This document shows, piece by piece, positions 23,357 to 31,813 of a DNA stretch of 33,370 nt; position 1 is the first letter of the stretch, and every line of letters starts with the position of its first letter. This DNA comes from Prolixibacteraceae bacterium (GTDB lineage Bacteria; Bacteroidota; Bacteroidia; Bacteroidales; Prolixibacteraceae), in the NCBI GenBank assembly GCA_018648265.1, contig JABGRN010000067.1:1-33370 (forward strand), written 5' to 3'. The notes under the pieces are model-generated. The model was given only the letters and a program-made list of their open reading frames with translations. It made no database searches and was not told the DNA's origin. The position numbers and the translations under genes are program-made.

Positions 23357-24094
23357 TTATAACTTATTAATTAACGAAGCCTGGCATGCAGCTCCAAAAC
23401 CATTGTCAATATTAACAACACTAACGCCGCTAGCGCAACTATTTAACATAGCCAGCAATGCAGATAATCCCTGGAAATTAGCACCATAACCAATACTGGT
23501 AGGAACTCCAATTACAGGTTTATCAACCAATCCGCCAACAACACTGGTTAGCGCACCTTCCATTCCAGCAACAACAATTAATACACGAGCATTTCGAATG
23601 AGGTCAAGGCGGTTAAACAGACGGTGAATTCCGGCCACGCCAACATCATAAATTGTTTCAACTTTATTGCCTAAAAAACGTGCAGTTACAGCGGCTTCTT
23701 CGGCCACGGGCATATCGGAAGTGCCTGCTGCTACAATGGCAATGTACCCTTCCGGGGCTACTTCTTCTGTTTTCTTATAAGAAATAGTACGGGCAATGGA
23801 ATTGTATTCCGCATCGGGAATTACCTTTTTTACTGCATCGGCCATTTCGGGAGTTACACGCGTTGCCAGTACATCAATTCCGTTTTGATGCATACGTTCT
23901 GCAATTTGCTTAACCTGTTCAACTGTTTTTCCCGATGCATAGATAACTTCGGGCAGTCCTGTCCGTTTTTGACGGTCGGTATCGATGGTTGCAAATCCCA
24001 TTTCAACAATACCGCTTTTGGGAAACTGTTTCAAAGCTTCCTGCAAATCAATTTCACCGACTTTATATTTTTCAAGAATATCTTTAAGATCCAT
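23357..24094 (-). CDS. larB: Nickel-pincer cofactor biosynthesis protein LarB
   Basis: LarB (245 aa) carboxylates nicotinic acid adenine dinucleotide at the pyridinium C5 and hydrolyses it, the first step of nickel-pincer nucleotide synthesis. The N-terminal motif DTDRQKRTGLPEVIY (38-52) and the PurE-like C-terminal domain with VAAGTSDMPVAEEAAVT (121-137), DVGVAGIHRLF (150-160), GMEGALTSVVGGL (177-189) and GVPTSIGYG (196-204) are diagnostic. Cys220 in MLNSCASG matches the position of the cysteine reported to attack the pyridinium ring. The start shares one base with the larC stop (TAATG), implying translational coupling. Confidence 0.95.
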   Translation of the reverse strand: MDLKDILEKYKVGEIDLQEALKQFPKSGIVEMGFATIDTDRQKRTGLPEVIYASGKTVEQVKQIAERMHQNGIDVLATRVTPEMADAVKKVIPDAEYNSIARTISYKKTEEVAPEGYIAIVAAGTSDMPVAEEAAVTARFLGNKVETIYDVGVAGIHRLFNRLDLIRNARVLIVVAGMEGALTSVVGGLVDKPVIGVPTSIGYGANFQGLSALLAMLNSCASGVSVVNIDNGFGAACQASLINKL

Positions 24095-25269
24095 TATTTA
24101 TCAGAGTTTTTTATTACTGCTTTTTCAATTTCAGAAATGCTCACTTTATGTTTTTCAGCCAATTTCTTACAATCTGCATACTCGGGTTTTGACCGAACAA
24201 GTTTGCCTTTATAAAAACTTTGTTTTATTCGAATCGGACCATAAATTGTATCAACAATTAATTCTTCGCGACGTAAAATATTCTTATTAATTTTGTACTC
24301 ACGAATTCCAATTGAAGTACTGTGTGTAAATATTATCTCTTTCATTTTTTCAACCAGAATTGGGTTACATAGAATTGAGAGCGTAACCGCCGGTCTCGAT
24401 TTTTTCATAACAATTGGAACCAGCCAGGCATCACTTGCCCCAGATTTAAACAACTGCTCTAAAATAAAATCATAATGCTCCGGGTTCATGTCGTCGATAT
24501 TGCTCTCTAAAAGAAATGCTTCTTCTGTGCTCACATCTTTTACCCGCTCCTTTCCTTCGCACAAATAAACACGTAAAACGTTTGGAACTTCAGTGTCGTA
24601 ATAGCCAATTCCATACGCGGTTTTTGTAATTGGTAAGTCAATTTTATCGGTGAATTTATCTACCATGGCAACTAGAATTGCTGCTCCGGTTGGAGTCGTA
24701 GCTTCATAATTAACCAGGCCGGTTTTTACAGGAATGTTGGTTACAATTAAAGCTGTGGCAGGAGCCGGTACCGGCATAATCCCGTGGGCACATTTTACAG
24801 TTCCGCCTCCTAATTGAATGGGAGAGGAGAGTATTTTGTCAACCTTTAAATAATCTAAACAAATGGCAGCACCAACAATATCGGCAATTGAATCGAGAGC
24901 TCCAACTTCGTGAAAATGAACTTTTTCTTTTGAGATATTATGCACCTTTGCTTCCGCTTCGGCAATTAGATCGAAAATTTTTAAGGCGTTAATTTTGACC
25001 TGTTCAGTTAGTTCACTCCCATTAATTAATTCCTCGATGTGGCGTAAATGACGATGTTTTTCATTCTCCTGATTTTCTATAATTACTTTGGCTCTTGTCC
25101 CGGTAATTCCTCGGCGCTGATCTTGTTTTACTTCCAGATGAAACCCCTCAATATTTAGTTTTTTCAGTTCTGTTATTAAATAATCTTTGTCAACGCCCAA
25201 ATCTATTAGTGCCCCAAGGTTCATATCGCCACTAATTCCTGCAAAACAATCGTAATATAGTATTCTCAT
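24094..25269 (-). CDS. larC: Nickel insertion protein LarC
   Basis: LarC (391 aa) is the CTP-dependent nickel cyclometallase that inserts nickel into the pincer ligand. The N-terminus YYDCFAGISGDMNLGALIDL, the His-rich HRHLRHIEELI (72-82), VHFHEVGALDSIADIVG (117-133) and the C-terminal ligand-binding part around VPIVMKKSRPAVTLSIL are all present. In Lactobacillus plantarum the protein is made as LarC1/LarC2 through a frameshift; here it is one uninterrupted frame. It starts 19 bases after larE and shares one base with larB. Confidence 0.95.
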   Translation of the reverse strand: MRILYYDCFAGISGDMNLGALIDLGVDKDYLITELKKLNIEGFHLEVKQDQRRGITGTRAKVIIENQENEKHRHLRHIEELINGSELTEQVKINALKIFDLIAEAEAKVHNISKEKVHFHEVGALDSIADIVGAAICLDYLKVDKILSSPIQLGGGTVKCAHGIMPVPAPATALIVTNIPVKTGLVNYEATTPTGAAILVAMVDKFTDKIDLPITKTAYGIGYYDTEVPNVLRVYLCEGKERVKDVSTEEAFLLESNIDDMNPEHYDFILEQLFKSGASDAWLVPIVMKKSRPAVTLSILCNPILVEKMKEIIFTHSTSIGIREYKINKNILRREELIVDTIYGPIRIKQSFYKGKLVRSKPEYADCKKLAEKHKVSISEIEKAVIKNSDK

Positions 25270-25288
25270 TATGTTCTTTACTGCTTAA

Positions 25289-26110
25289 TTATTTTTTCAA
25301 CACCCGGTTCAGTTTACCAGAAACCAATCCTTCTTTGTCGATTTTTAATTCATTAAAACCAATGTTTCTGATTTTGTCAACAATCTCATCTTCCACAAGA
25401 AGTAGTTTTTCCAACTCCCCTTTTTGCACTTCAATTTGCCCATAATTTCCATAATGGCGAACGCGCACATCTTTAAATCCAAAATCGTTGAGAATATTTT
25501 CGGCATCTTCTACTTGCTGAAGTTTTTCTCTGGTAATCTGATGATTATATGGAATACGTGAACTTAAACACGGGCTGGCCGGTTTGTCCCAATTGGGAAG
25601 CTCAAAGTGTTTGGCAATTTGCCGCAACTCTTCTTTTGTAAGGTTGCAATCGACCATGGGCGACAAAACTTTGTATTTTGCAGCGGCCTGTAATCCTGGC
25701 CTGTAATCTCCCAAATCATCATAATTTGTTCCACTCAATACTTCAAATTCAGGGTACTTATCTTTAATAGTTTGCAAATCGTGAAAAAGGTGTTCTTTAC
25801 AGAAATAGCAACGATTCGCCGGATTTTGATTGTAACGTTCATCGGCTAATTCCAGCGTTTTTATAATTTCAAGATTAATGTCGAAAGCTTTGCAGAAATC
25901 TTGCGCCATCTCAAAATCTTTGGTTTTTAAGCTTTCTGAATTTGAAATTACACCAATTGCATTTTGTTTCCCTTGAAATTTTCGTGCTAAATAAAGAACC
26001 AGTGTGGAATCAATTCCTCCCGAAAAGGCAACAATCGAACCTTTCCTTTTAGAAAACCATTTTTCTAAAAGCTGAATTTTATTTTGAAGATACGGACTGA
26101 GATTATTCAT
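25289..26110 (-). CDS. larE: ATP-dependent sulfur transferase LarE, three-cysteine type
   Basis: LarE (273 aa) adenylates and then thiolates the pyridinium dicarboxylate to give the pincer ligand. The PP-loop is FSGGIDSTLVLYLA (29-42); other marks are YDDLGDYRPGLQAA and WDKPASPCLSSRIPY. The sequence has Cys101 and Cys104 (NRCYFCKEH) plus Cys181 (SPCLSS). This three-cysteine pattern is known from LarE proteins that hold a [4Fe-4S] cluster and take sulfur through it, whereas the single-cysteine L. plantarum enzyme sacrifices its own Cys. It lies 70 bases after the regulator gene and 19 bases before larC. Confidence 0.95.
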   Translation of the reverse strand: MNNLSPYLQNKIQLLEKWFSKRKGSIVAFSGGIDSTLVLYLARKFQGKQNAIGVISNSESLKTKDFEMAQDFCKAFDINLEIIKTLELADERYNQNPANRCYFCKEHLFHDLQTIKDKYPEFEVLSGTNYDDLGDYRPGLQAAAKYKVLSPMVDCNLTKEELRQIAKHFELPNWDKPASPCLSSRIPYNHQITREKLQQVEDAENILNDFGFKDVRVRHYGNYGQIEVQKGELEKLLLVEDEIVDKIRNIGFNELKIDKEGLVSGKLNRVLKK

Positions 26111-26180
26111 ATTTGTTTTTTGTTCATTAATAATAATTGGATCGCTTAAATTTTAAAATATACAATTACCACTTTTTGTT

Positions 26181-26579
26181 TTAATCGGCCCTGCTCATTG
26201 TTAGTTTTCCGGCCTGCATTCCTTTAATGGTAATAAGTTTATCGGCCAATTCGGTCAGGCGGCTGGCAACTCCCTTTACTGCAATAATTTCCATGTGTTT
26301 TGCCCTGTCAAGTATTATTCGTTGAGTTGATAGTATTTCCTGATATTTTATCTGAATATCGGAAATTTGGTTCTGAATTTCTCGGCGGTGCGGATCGTAT
26401 AATAAAGTTACCGAACCGGCAACGTAATTATTACATTGCCATTTTTGTTCTATTGTATTTTTATTTACAAGATGCCGAATTGCCTGTGAGCGGTTCGAGA
26501 AATGATTTGCTTTTACATATTCATCTAAAGCATCTAAAAGATCTTTTTCCAACGATACCCCAATTCTTGAAACTGTCAT
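26181..26579 (-). CDS. NikR-like ribbon-helix-helix regulator without canonical nickel ligands
   Basis: The 132-aa protein has the NikR layout: an N-terminal ribbon-helix-helix (VSRIGVSLEKDLLDALDEYV, then FSNRSQAIRHLV) and a C-terminal ACT-like domain (about 52-132, closing in VKGVASRLTELADKLITIKG). In E. coli NikR the nickel ligands are His76, His87, His89 and Cys95. The matching stretch here is QIKYQEILSTQRIILDRAKH, where the three His are replaced and His95 stands in for Cys. It opens the operon with larE, larC, larB and the transporter. It is probably an autoregulator of nickel-cofactor genes, but the effector may not be nickel bound in the classical way. Confidence 0.85.
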   Translation of the reverse strand: MTVSRIGVSLEKDLLDALDEYVKANHFSNRSQAIRHLVNKNTIEQKWQCNNYVAGSVTLLYDPHRREIQNQISDIQIKYQEILSTQRIILDRAKHMEIIAVKGVASRLTELADKLITIKGMQAGKLTMSRAD

Positions 26580-26614
26580 AGTAACACCTTTTTATGAAAT
26601 AGTAATATTATCAG

Positions 26615-26622
26615 CAAATATA
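26615..26622 (-). promoter_or_regulatory. Candidate -7 box of the lar operon
   Basis: Read on the minus strand this is TATATTTG, an exact match to TAnnTTTG, 35 bases before the regulator ATG. No TTTG is found at the usual -33 distance. A ribosome-binding-like AAAGGTG precedes the ATG. Confidence 0.4.
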
Positions 26623-26656
26623 TAAAAATAAAGATATGTTAGTCTATTATTATTTG

Positions 26657-26673
26657 TTGTATTGAAAATACAA
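26657..26673. promoter_or_regulatory. Inverted repeat upstream of the lar operon, candidate operator
   Basis: TTGTATT-GAA-AATACAA is a perfect 7-bp inverted repeat about 35 bases upstream of the -7 box. Its half-sites differ from the known E. coli (GTATGA-N16-TCATAC) NikR operator, so any link to the regulator is a guess. Confidence 0.3.
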
Positions 26674-26699
26674 TTTGATTTTAATTATTTGATTTTCCC

Positions 26700-27267
26700 C
26701 CGACTTTCATATTTGCCACTTTGCTGGTGTGTTTATTACTGAAATAAGTTGACCAATAAAATGCGTTTTTACACAAATACGCTCAAGCCTTTTGGGTTGT
26801 TGCCCATTGCATTTTTTATGGATTTCTCCTTGAGATTTAACATTAAATCTTTTATGATTCTTTAAACAACCGTAACTAAAATAATGGTAATACCGATTTA
26901 ACAACCAAATGTCGCATACTTTCGTTTTACTCAGCATACTCCTTTGTTGTAGTATCGGCATTAACCATTATAAATTTCGAAATTGCCATGCGGCATTTCA
27001 AAGTACAATTGGTATAACAGGTAGTTTAATATATTGAAATTAAAATAATAAGATAATCCTATTCAACGCAAAGGACGCAAAACAAAAAGGACGCTAAAGT
27101 CGCAAAGGGTTCACATTATGCGCTTTGCGTACTTTGCGTAAGAATTTTGTACTGTTTGCGAAAAATATATATGATTGACATTTAATTCTTTATCTAAACC
27201 TGAACTACATGAGTAGTTACAAATAATAAAATTAAGTTGACGGAATATTGTGGTACATTCAATTTAC
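26700..27267. other. Intergenic region between the lar operon and the efflux genes
   Basis: An 84-codon minus-strand frame (26961-26707) starts MPILQQRSMLSK and resembles no family I know. It has no ribosome-binding site and is left uncalled; it could be a mobile-element remnant. The right part holds the CGCAAAG inverted repeat at 27066-27139. Confidence 0.35.
27066..27139. repeat. CGCAAAG inverted repeat
   Basis: ACGCAAAGGACGCAAA (27066-27081) pairs with TTTGCGTACTTTGCGT (27124-27139) at 15 of 16 positions. Further diverged CGCTAAAG and CGCAAAGG words lie in the loop. This is a common kind of dispersed intergenic repeat. Confidence 0.65.
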
Positions 27268-28746
27268 CTACATCATTGGATTTCCGTAATTAATGTTGTG
27301 GCCTTCTTCAAAATCGTAGAGGGTAAGTTCCCGTAATCTGTAATATGCAACCCAATAATTTTGTATTGAACGGATATAGTCGCGTTTGGCTTTTTCGCGT
27401 TCTTGTAATGCTATATTTAGGTCGGTAATACTTAGCTCGCCATTTTGGAATTTTTTCAGAGCGATCAGATATCCGTTTCCAGCAACTTTATCGGCTTCGG
27501 TGGCTGTTTTTAATTGGTCCTTTAACAAACTAAACTGCTCAACCTGCACAATTACCCCGCGGTCGAAATCCTCGATATCTTTATTTACGTCGTAAATTGT
27601 AATTTCACGTTCCGATTCGGCCAATTTTACTGTTGACGCCGAGCGGCCCCAATCAAGGATTGGGACACTTAACGAAACGCGCAATGTCCGGTCCTTTTCT
27701 GGCTGGTCGTAAATCCCGGCAAAATCTTCTGCACTGTTCGATAAACCAAAACTTCCACGTAAAGTTGCATTTAATCCGGTACTACTTTTTGCCTGAGCTA
27801 ATTCTCGATCGGCATTTATTAAACGTCGTTCAAAATATGTGGTTTCTTTTCGATTCTCTTTTGCTTTTACCAATGCCAGTTTTGGATCGATTTCAAACAA
27901 AGAAATATTTAGCGGAATTTCCAATTCAATATCTTGATTTCCGTCTAAGCCGATGTATTTTTTTAATTCAAAATCGGCATTTTTCAGATCCATACTTGCT
28001 TGATTTAAAGCTTTCTGTGCGTTTAAAACAGAAAGTTTAATCCGAGAATGGTCGTTTTCAGAAATTTGCCCCAGTTCTTTTTTTGTTTGCGAAATCTTTA
28101 AATTATCCTGACTGTTTTTTAGGCTGCTTTCGGCTAGGTTAAAATTGGTTTGAACGGTTAAATAGTTAAAATAATAATAGGTTGAGGTGAGTGCAATTTC
28201 TTCAATTTGTTCGATAAAACGTTTTTGTGCTTCATCGTAAATCATTGGCTCCGTTTTTCTATACCATTTCATCCAGTTGTAGGCAAAAAGTGGTTGTGTA
28301 AAACCAAGGGCAAAGGGACTTCCCGAAAAACTATTTTCGCTGTTTTTCAAATTTCGGATTCCATAAGCAGAAGTACCTGCCCAGATGTAAGTGCCAAGTT
28401 GGGGAATGGATTGATTTAACGACAATGTGGTTGAAGCAGCAAGATTAGAAACTTGTTTGAATTCGATACTTCCATCGGGCTGTGTTATCGGGCTTGTAGT
28501 GTGGGAGTAGTCGGGAAGATCGCCAGACAAAACCAACTGTGGCCGAAACCGGGTCTTAAAATTCCGATACCGCCAATAATAGTTTATATTTTGGTTCTGA
28601 ACATATTTTATCGCCGACGATTGTGAAATGGCCATCCCAATAACATCATCCAAATTCAAAACATATTTAATGGTATCGTTTTGCGCAAAAAGTGGATTTA
28701 TGGCACACAGAAAAACCAATAAAATAAAAGATGATTTTTTTTTCAT
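27268..28746 (-). CDS. TolC-family outer-membrane efflux protein
   Basis: This 492-aa outer-membrane factor has a Sec signal (MKKKSSFILLVFLCAINPLF, then AQND). The long helical segments with repeated Ala/Gln/Glu patterns (LAESSLKNSQDNLKISQTKK, ENDHSRIKLSVLNAQKALNQ) and the second half AQAKSSTGLNATLRGSFGLS followed by a helical hairpin are typical of TolC. It provides the exit duct of a tripartite pump or type I exporter. It starts 11 bases after the adaptor gene ends, so the two are one operon. No inner-membrane pump gene follows. Confidence 0.92.
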   Translation of the reverse strand: MKKKSSFILLVFLCAINPLFAQNDTIKYVLNLDDVIGMAISQSSAIKYVQNQNINYYWRYRNFKTRFRPQLVLSGDLPDYSHTTSPITQPDGSIEFKQVSNLAASTTLSLNQSIPQLGTYIWAGTSAYGIRNLKNSENSFSGSPFALGFTQPLFAYNWMKWYRKTEPMIYDEAQKRFIEQIEEIALTSTYYYFNYLTVQTNFNLAESSLKNSQDNLKISQTKKELGQISENDHSRIKLSVLNAQKALNQASMDLKNADFELKKYIGLDGNQDIELEIPLNISLFEIDPKLALVKAKENRKETTYFERRLINADRELAQAKSSTGLNATLRGSFGLSNSAEDFAGIYDQPEKDRTLRVSLSVPILDWGRSASTVKLAESEREITIYDVNKDIEDFDRGVIVQVEQFSLLKDQLKTATEADKVAGNGYLIALKKFQNGELSITDLNIALQEREKAKRDYIRSIQNYWVAYYRLRELTLYDFEEGHNINYGNPMM

Positions 28747-28757
28747 TTTTTTGGATT

Positions 28758-29981
28758 TTAGTTTTGAATTTCTATTTCATTTAAATGCCGATACGCATTT
28801 ATGCCCTCCGAAATAATCACATCACCATCATTTAGCCCTGAAAGTATTTCACAATAATCGTTACCAATAATCCCAAATGTAATTTCCCTTTTTACTGCTT
28901 TATCGCCTTCAATTACAAAAACATTGTGTTTTTTCCCTTTTTCAAACGATGGAAGTTTATTTATCCGTAACGAATTTTCTTTTTGATTGTTGATGATTAA
29001 GATTTGAACATTTTGATTGGCAATTAATTTAGGGTGGCTGCTCTCTTTTAGATGTACATTAAACTGAATTTTTTTGTTTTCCACCATCGGTGTAATATTT
29101 CCGATTAAACCTTCAAGTTGTTCATATTCAACAGTAACGTAAACCTGTTTCCCGGTTTTTATTTGATTTGCAAATTGTTCTTCAATTGAGCCGGTTAATT
29201 TGAAAGAAGTTAAATCGGACATTCGGATCAACATTTTATCGGTACTTGTTTTTTCGCCTACGCTGCCCGAAATATTGAGGATTATTCCTGCCGAAGGTGC
29301 CTTAACATTCATTTTTGAAAGTAATTCCTGCTTTTCTTCCAGCACTTTTTCGTCCATTCTAATTTGTAGTAAAAGCCCTTTTTCGTCGGTTGCTAATTGT
29401 TTTAAGCGAATTGAATTTTTTTCAATCATCATTGATAAATCTTTTTCTGCCAGGGTAATTTCCTGTGCGGTTTTATCAAGTTTCGCCGGTGAAATCCCTC
29501 CAACTTCAAGTAATTGTTGTTCGTCGGTAAGTTGCGATTTTAGAGAAGTGATTTTAAGTTTTTTTACCTCTTCGTTATATTCTAAATCGAGCGTTGAACT
29601 TTGGGCATTTAACCGGGTTTTATCCAGGTTATTCCTTTTTACTTCAAGTTGATCTTTTAGCTTTTCAATTTCGTTTTGAACGGTTTCTGAATTTAGCTGT
29701 ACAATTGTTTCGCCTTCTTTTACACGGCTTCCAGGTTCTTTTAAAATATTTTTTATAATACTTGCTGCGGGACTTAACACAATTACTTCGTTTTCCGATT
29801 CAACAATACCAGTGGCGTGGGTGGTTGAAATAACCATTCCCCGATCGACAACAATGGTTTCGAAAGAACCTGTTTTTAGTGATGTTGGTATAAAAATACC
29901 TGAAAAATAGAGTAGTGCAATTATTACAACAATTACTATTGTAACAATAAATAGAACAGATATTTTCTTAATGCTTCCCAT
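28758..29981 (-). CDS. HlyD/MacA-family periplasmic adaptor
   Basis: This 407-aa membrane-fusion protein has an N-terminal membrane anchor (about 8-30), then a lipoyl half-motif (GIVESENEVIVLSPAASIIK), a coiled-coil hairpin of about 110 residues (NEIEKLKDQLEVKRNNLDKT to VLEEKQELLSKM), the second lipoyl half (VKAPSAGIILNISGSVGEK), a beta-barrel and a membrane-proximal domain. It is longest-related to adaptors of ABC-type (MacB-like) exporters. It is first gene of a two-gene operon with the TolC protein; the pump component must be encoded elsewhere. The substrate is unknown. Confidence 0.9.
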   Translation of the reverse strand: MGSIKKISVLFIVTIVIVVIIALLYFSGIFIPTSLKTGSFETIVVDRGMVISTTHATGIVESENEVIVLSPAASIIKNILKEPGSRVKEGETIVQLNSETVQNEIEKLKDQLEVKRNNLDKTRLNAQSSTLDLEYNEEVKKLKITSLKSQLTDEQQLLEVGGISPAKLDKTAQEITLAEKDLSMMIEKNSIRLKQLATDEKGLLLQIRMDEKVLEEKQELLSKMNVKAPSAGIILNISGSVGEKTSTDKMLIRMSDLTSFKLTGSIEEQFANQIKTGKQVYVTVEYEQLEGLIGNITPMVENKKIQFNVHLKESSHPKLIANQNVQILIINNQKENSLRINKLPSFEKGKKHNVFVIEGDKAVKREITFGIIGNDYCEILSGLNDGDVIISEGINAYRHLNEIEIQN

Positions 29982-30128
29982 TGGTTTCGTTGGTTTAAAT
30001 TGACTTTTTATGCTTTAGCTCTTGAAATCACAAAGTTAGTAAAAACAAAAAAAGTTTGATTTAAAATCGGCAATTTGAAACATTTCCAAATTAAAAAACC
30101 TGTGTTTTTTAAAATAGCAAAATAAAAA

Positions 30129-30162
30129 GGCGACAAATGAATAGCTAAATTCATTTGTCACC
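30129..30162 (-). terminator. Terminator hairpin after the 233-aa gene
   Basis: GGCGACAAATGAAT and ATTCATTTGTCACC form a 14-base stem with one mismatch around TAGCTA-type loop bases. On the minus strand it is followed by CCTTTTTATTTTG. It lies 30 bases past the stop at 30192 and insulates the efflux operon. Confidence 0.7.
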
Positions 30163-30191
30163 TTTATTTATCTTTTGACGAATTTGTTTTT

Positions 30192-30893
30192 TTACCTGAT
30201 TTTATCGAGGTACAATTGCCTTATTTTTAAAAGATAATTGGCATTATTTTTATTCGACAGAATTCTTACCACCTCCGATAATTTACCGTTATTATAAAAC
30301 GAACCACTTGCTGCGTCGTATTCCGATCCATCCCAATTGTATTTAACATCCATCGATACTTTCGCAAATGCCTCGCGATGAAGGTATTTCGGAATTTCAA
30401 TGTATCCGAAACTTGGTTCTTTCGGGTTAATATAAACTCCTTCGCCAATTTCTTCGAGCATTAAAAATTTTGAAATTTTTACTTCAACCTGGAGTTTGCC
30501 TTTTAATTTTTTATTCATTAAAAAATTAATGTTATGATTTATGTAAGCTTCCTGTATTTTTCCTACCAAATCCAATTCAGGCAAGTGTCTTACACGAATT
30601 ACATTTAAAAATTCAGACCCGATGCTCATGTAACCTTTGCCTGCATCTAAATCCCAATTGTACTCTTTTGCAATACTTTGTGAAGCCCTTAATACCCGTT
30701 CTAGAGTATATTGTTTGTCTAAAACAAGGTACAGGTAAATTGGCCGAACATTGGTTGGCGTTTCGTGGTAGTACCCCGGAAACGGATTTAGTGAATCGAA
30801 CACAAGGCTTCCCGGCAATATTTTTTCTTCGATGGCAACTACCGTATCGTGTTTTGTGAGGTTGCTAAAAACTTCCATTTTATTATCTTTCAT
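30192..30893 (-). CDS. Hypothetical cytoplasmic protein
   Basis: This 233-aa protein is of unknown function, with no signal peptide or membrane segment. Visible features are a Pro-rich FDSLNPFPGYYHETPTNVRP (33-52), YLYLVLDKQYTLERVLRAS, and alternating strands and helices in the rest (VKISKFLMLEEIGEGVYINP, FGYIEIPKYLHREAFAKV). I do not recognise a family. Its start is 36 bases from the divergent metallopeptidase gene, so the two promoters overlap or lie within the coding regions. A clear terminator follows it. Confidence 0.75.
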   Translation of the reverse strand: MKDNKMEVFSNLTKHDTVVAIEEKILPGSLVFDSLNPFPGYYHETPTNVRPIYLYLVLDKQYTLERVLRASQSIAKEYNWDLDAGKGYMSIGSEFLNVIRVRHLPELDLVGKIQEAYINHNINFLMNKKLKGKLQVEVKISKFLMLEEIGEGVYINPKEPSFGYIEIPKYLHREAFAKVSMDVKYNWDGSEYDAASGSFYNNGKLSEVVRILSNKNNANYLLKIRQLYLDKIR

Positions 30894-30899
30894 AATTAA

Positions 30900-30907
30900 T
30901 ATCTTTG
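30900..30907 (+). promoter_or_regulatory. Candidate -7 box of the metallopeptidase gene
   Basis: TATCTTTG is an exact TAnnTTTG match 22 bases before the ATG at 30930, in the 36-bp divergent gap. A clear -33 TTTG is not seen, and any such element would fall inside the opposing gene. Confidence 0.35.
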
Positions 30908-30929
30908 GTTTTATTTTTTATATTAACGA

Positions 30930-31628
30930 ATGGCAATCAAAGTAGTTCAATTTAAAAATATCGGAATTGTTACTTTTTCTCAAAATCGACGATCTAAAAA
31001 TATAAAGATTAGCGTAAAACCCGACAAATCTGTGTTAGTTTCTTTTCCTTTTTATGTTTCGCTTAAAAAAGTTGCAAAATTTGTCGATAAAAATGAACAA
31101 TGGATTCGGAGTCAACAAGAAAAATACAATGAACAAAAATTTATGTTTGAAGATGGTTTCGTATTAAAAACAAAATTATATTCAATTACTTTTATAGCCG
31201 GAGAAAAAAACAAAGCTGAAATAAAAGATAGTTTAATTGAAATTACAATCGATGATTTTAATAAGGAGAATTCGCGCTTGTTTATCGAAAAAATAATAAC
31301 AGATGTTTATCGGTTTGAAGCAAAAAAAATACTGCCTGCAAAGTTAAACGAGTTGGCCAATTTAAACGGATTTAGTTTTAGTAGAATTACTATTCGGAAC
31401 AATAAACGAAACTGGGGAAGTTGCTCGTCGAAAAATAATATTAGTTTGAATTTACAAATGATGAAACTGCCGGATGAACTGATCGATTATATTCTTTTGC
31501 ACGAACTGGTCCACACCGAAGTTAAAAATCATGGGCCACAATTTTGGGAACGTTTAAACCAGGTAAGCGACAATCGGGCACGTGAACTTTCTAAACAGGT
31601 AAAACAATTTTCGACATACAATTTGTGA
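30930..31628 (+). CDS. YgjP-type zinc metallopeptidase (M48-like, DUF45)
   Basis: The 232-aa cytoplasmic protein has a YgjP-like (DUF45/WLM-related) metallopeptidase domain. The zinc motif is HELVHTEVKNHGPQFW with His191, Glu192, His195 and third ligand His201. It is preceded by the family motif RNNKRNWGSCSSKNNISLNL (156-175). The N-terminal half (about 10-110) is the small beta domain usual for the family. Members are found singly or with restriction and repair genes, and their biological substrate is not established. Length and all key residues are normal. Confidence 0.9.
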   Translation: MAIKVVQFKNIGIVTFSQNRRSKNIKISVKPDKSVLVSFPFYVSLKKVAKFVDKNEQWIRSQQEKYNEQKFMFEDGFVLKTKLYSITFIAGEKNKAEIKDSLIEITIDDFNKENSRLFIEKIITDVYRFEAKKILPAKLNELANLNGFSFSRITIRNNKRNWGSCSSKNNISLNLQMMKLPDELIDYILLHELVHTEVKNHGPQFWERLNQVSDNRARELSKQVKQFSTYNL

Positions 31629-31813
31629 ATTGAAGGACCAAATAAAAGAAGACAAATTGTAAACATGTCCGGCAACAGCTTGATAAATATCAATGTTTAA
31701 ATGCAAGAACCCGTTTAGAATATTGAGATTTTGGCGTTTGTTATTTATTTGTATTTTGGTGCTTGTGATTTGTTAATTTTCTTTCAATTAAATTCGTAAC
31801 AGAACAAAAATAT

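Noticed and set aside
24094-25269. Programmed frameshift in larC as in Lactobacillus
   Set aside because: The gene is a single continuous frame with both N- and C-terminal LarC segments, so no frameshift is needed.
26580-26700. Classical NikR operator upstream of the lar operon
   Set aside because: Neither GTATGA-N16-TCATAC nor a good H. pylori-type TATWATT-N11-AATWATA pair was found; only an unrelated 7-3-7 inverted repeat is present.
26707-26961. Minus-strand 84-codon frame between nikR-like and TolC genes
   Set aside because: It has no recognisable family, no ribosome-binding site and mixed composition; it could be a remnant but cannot be supported as a gene.
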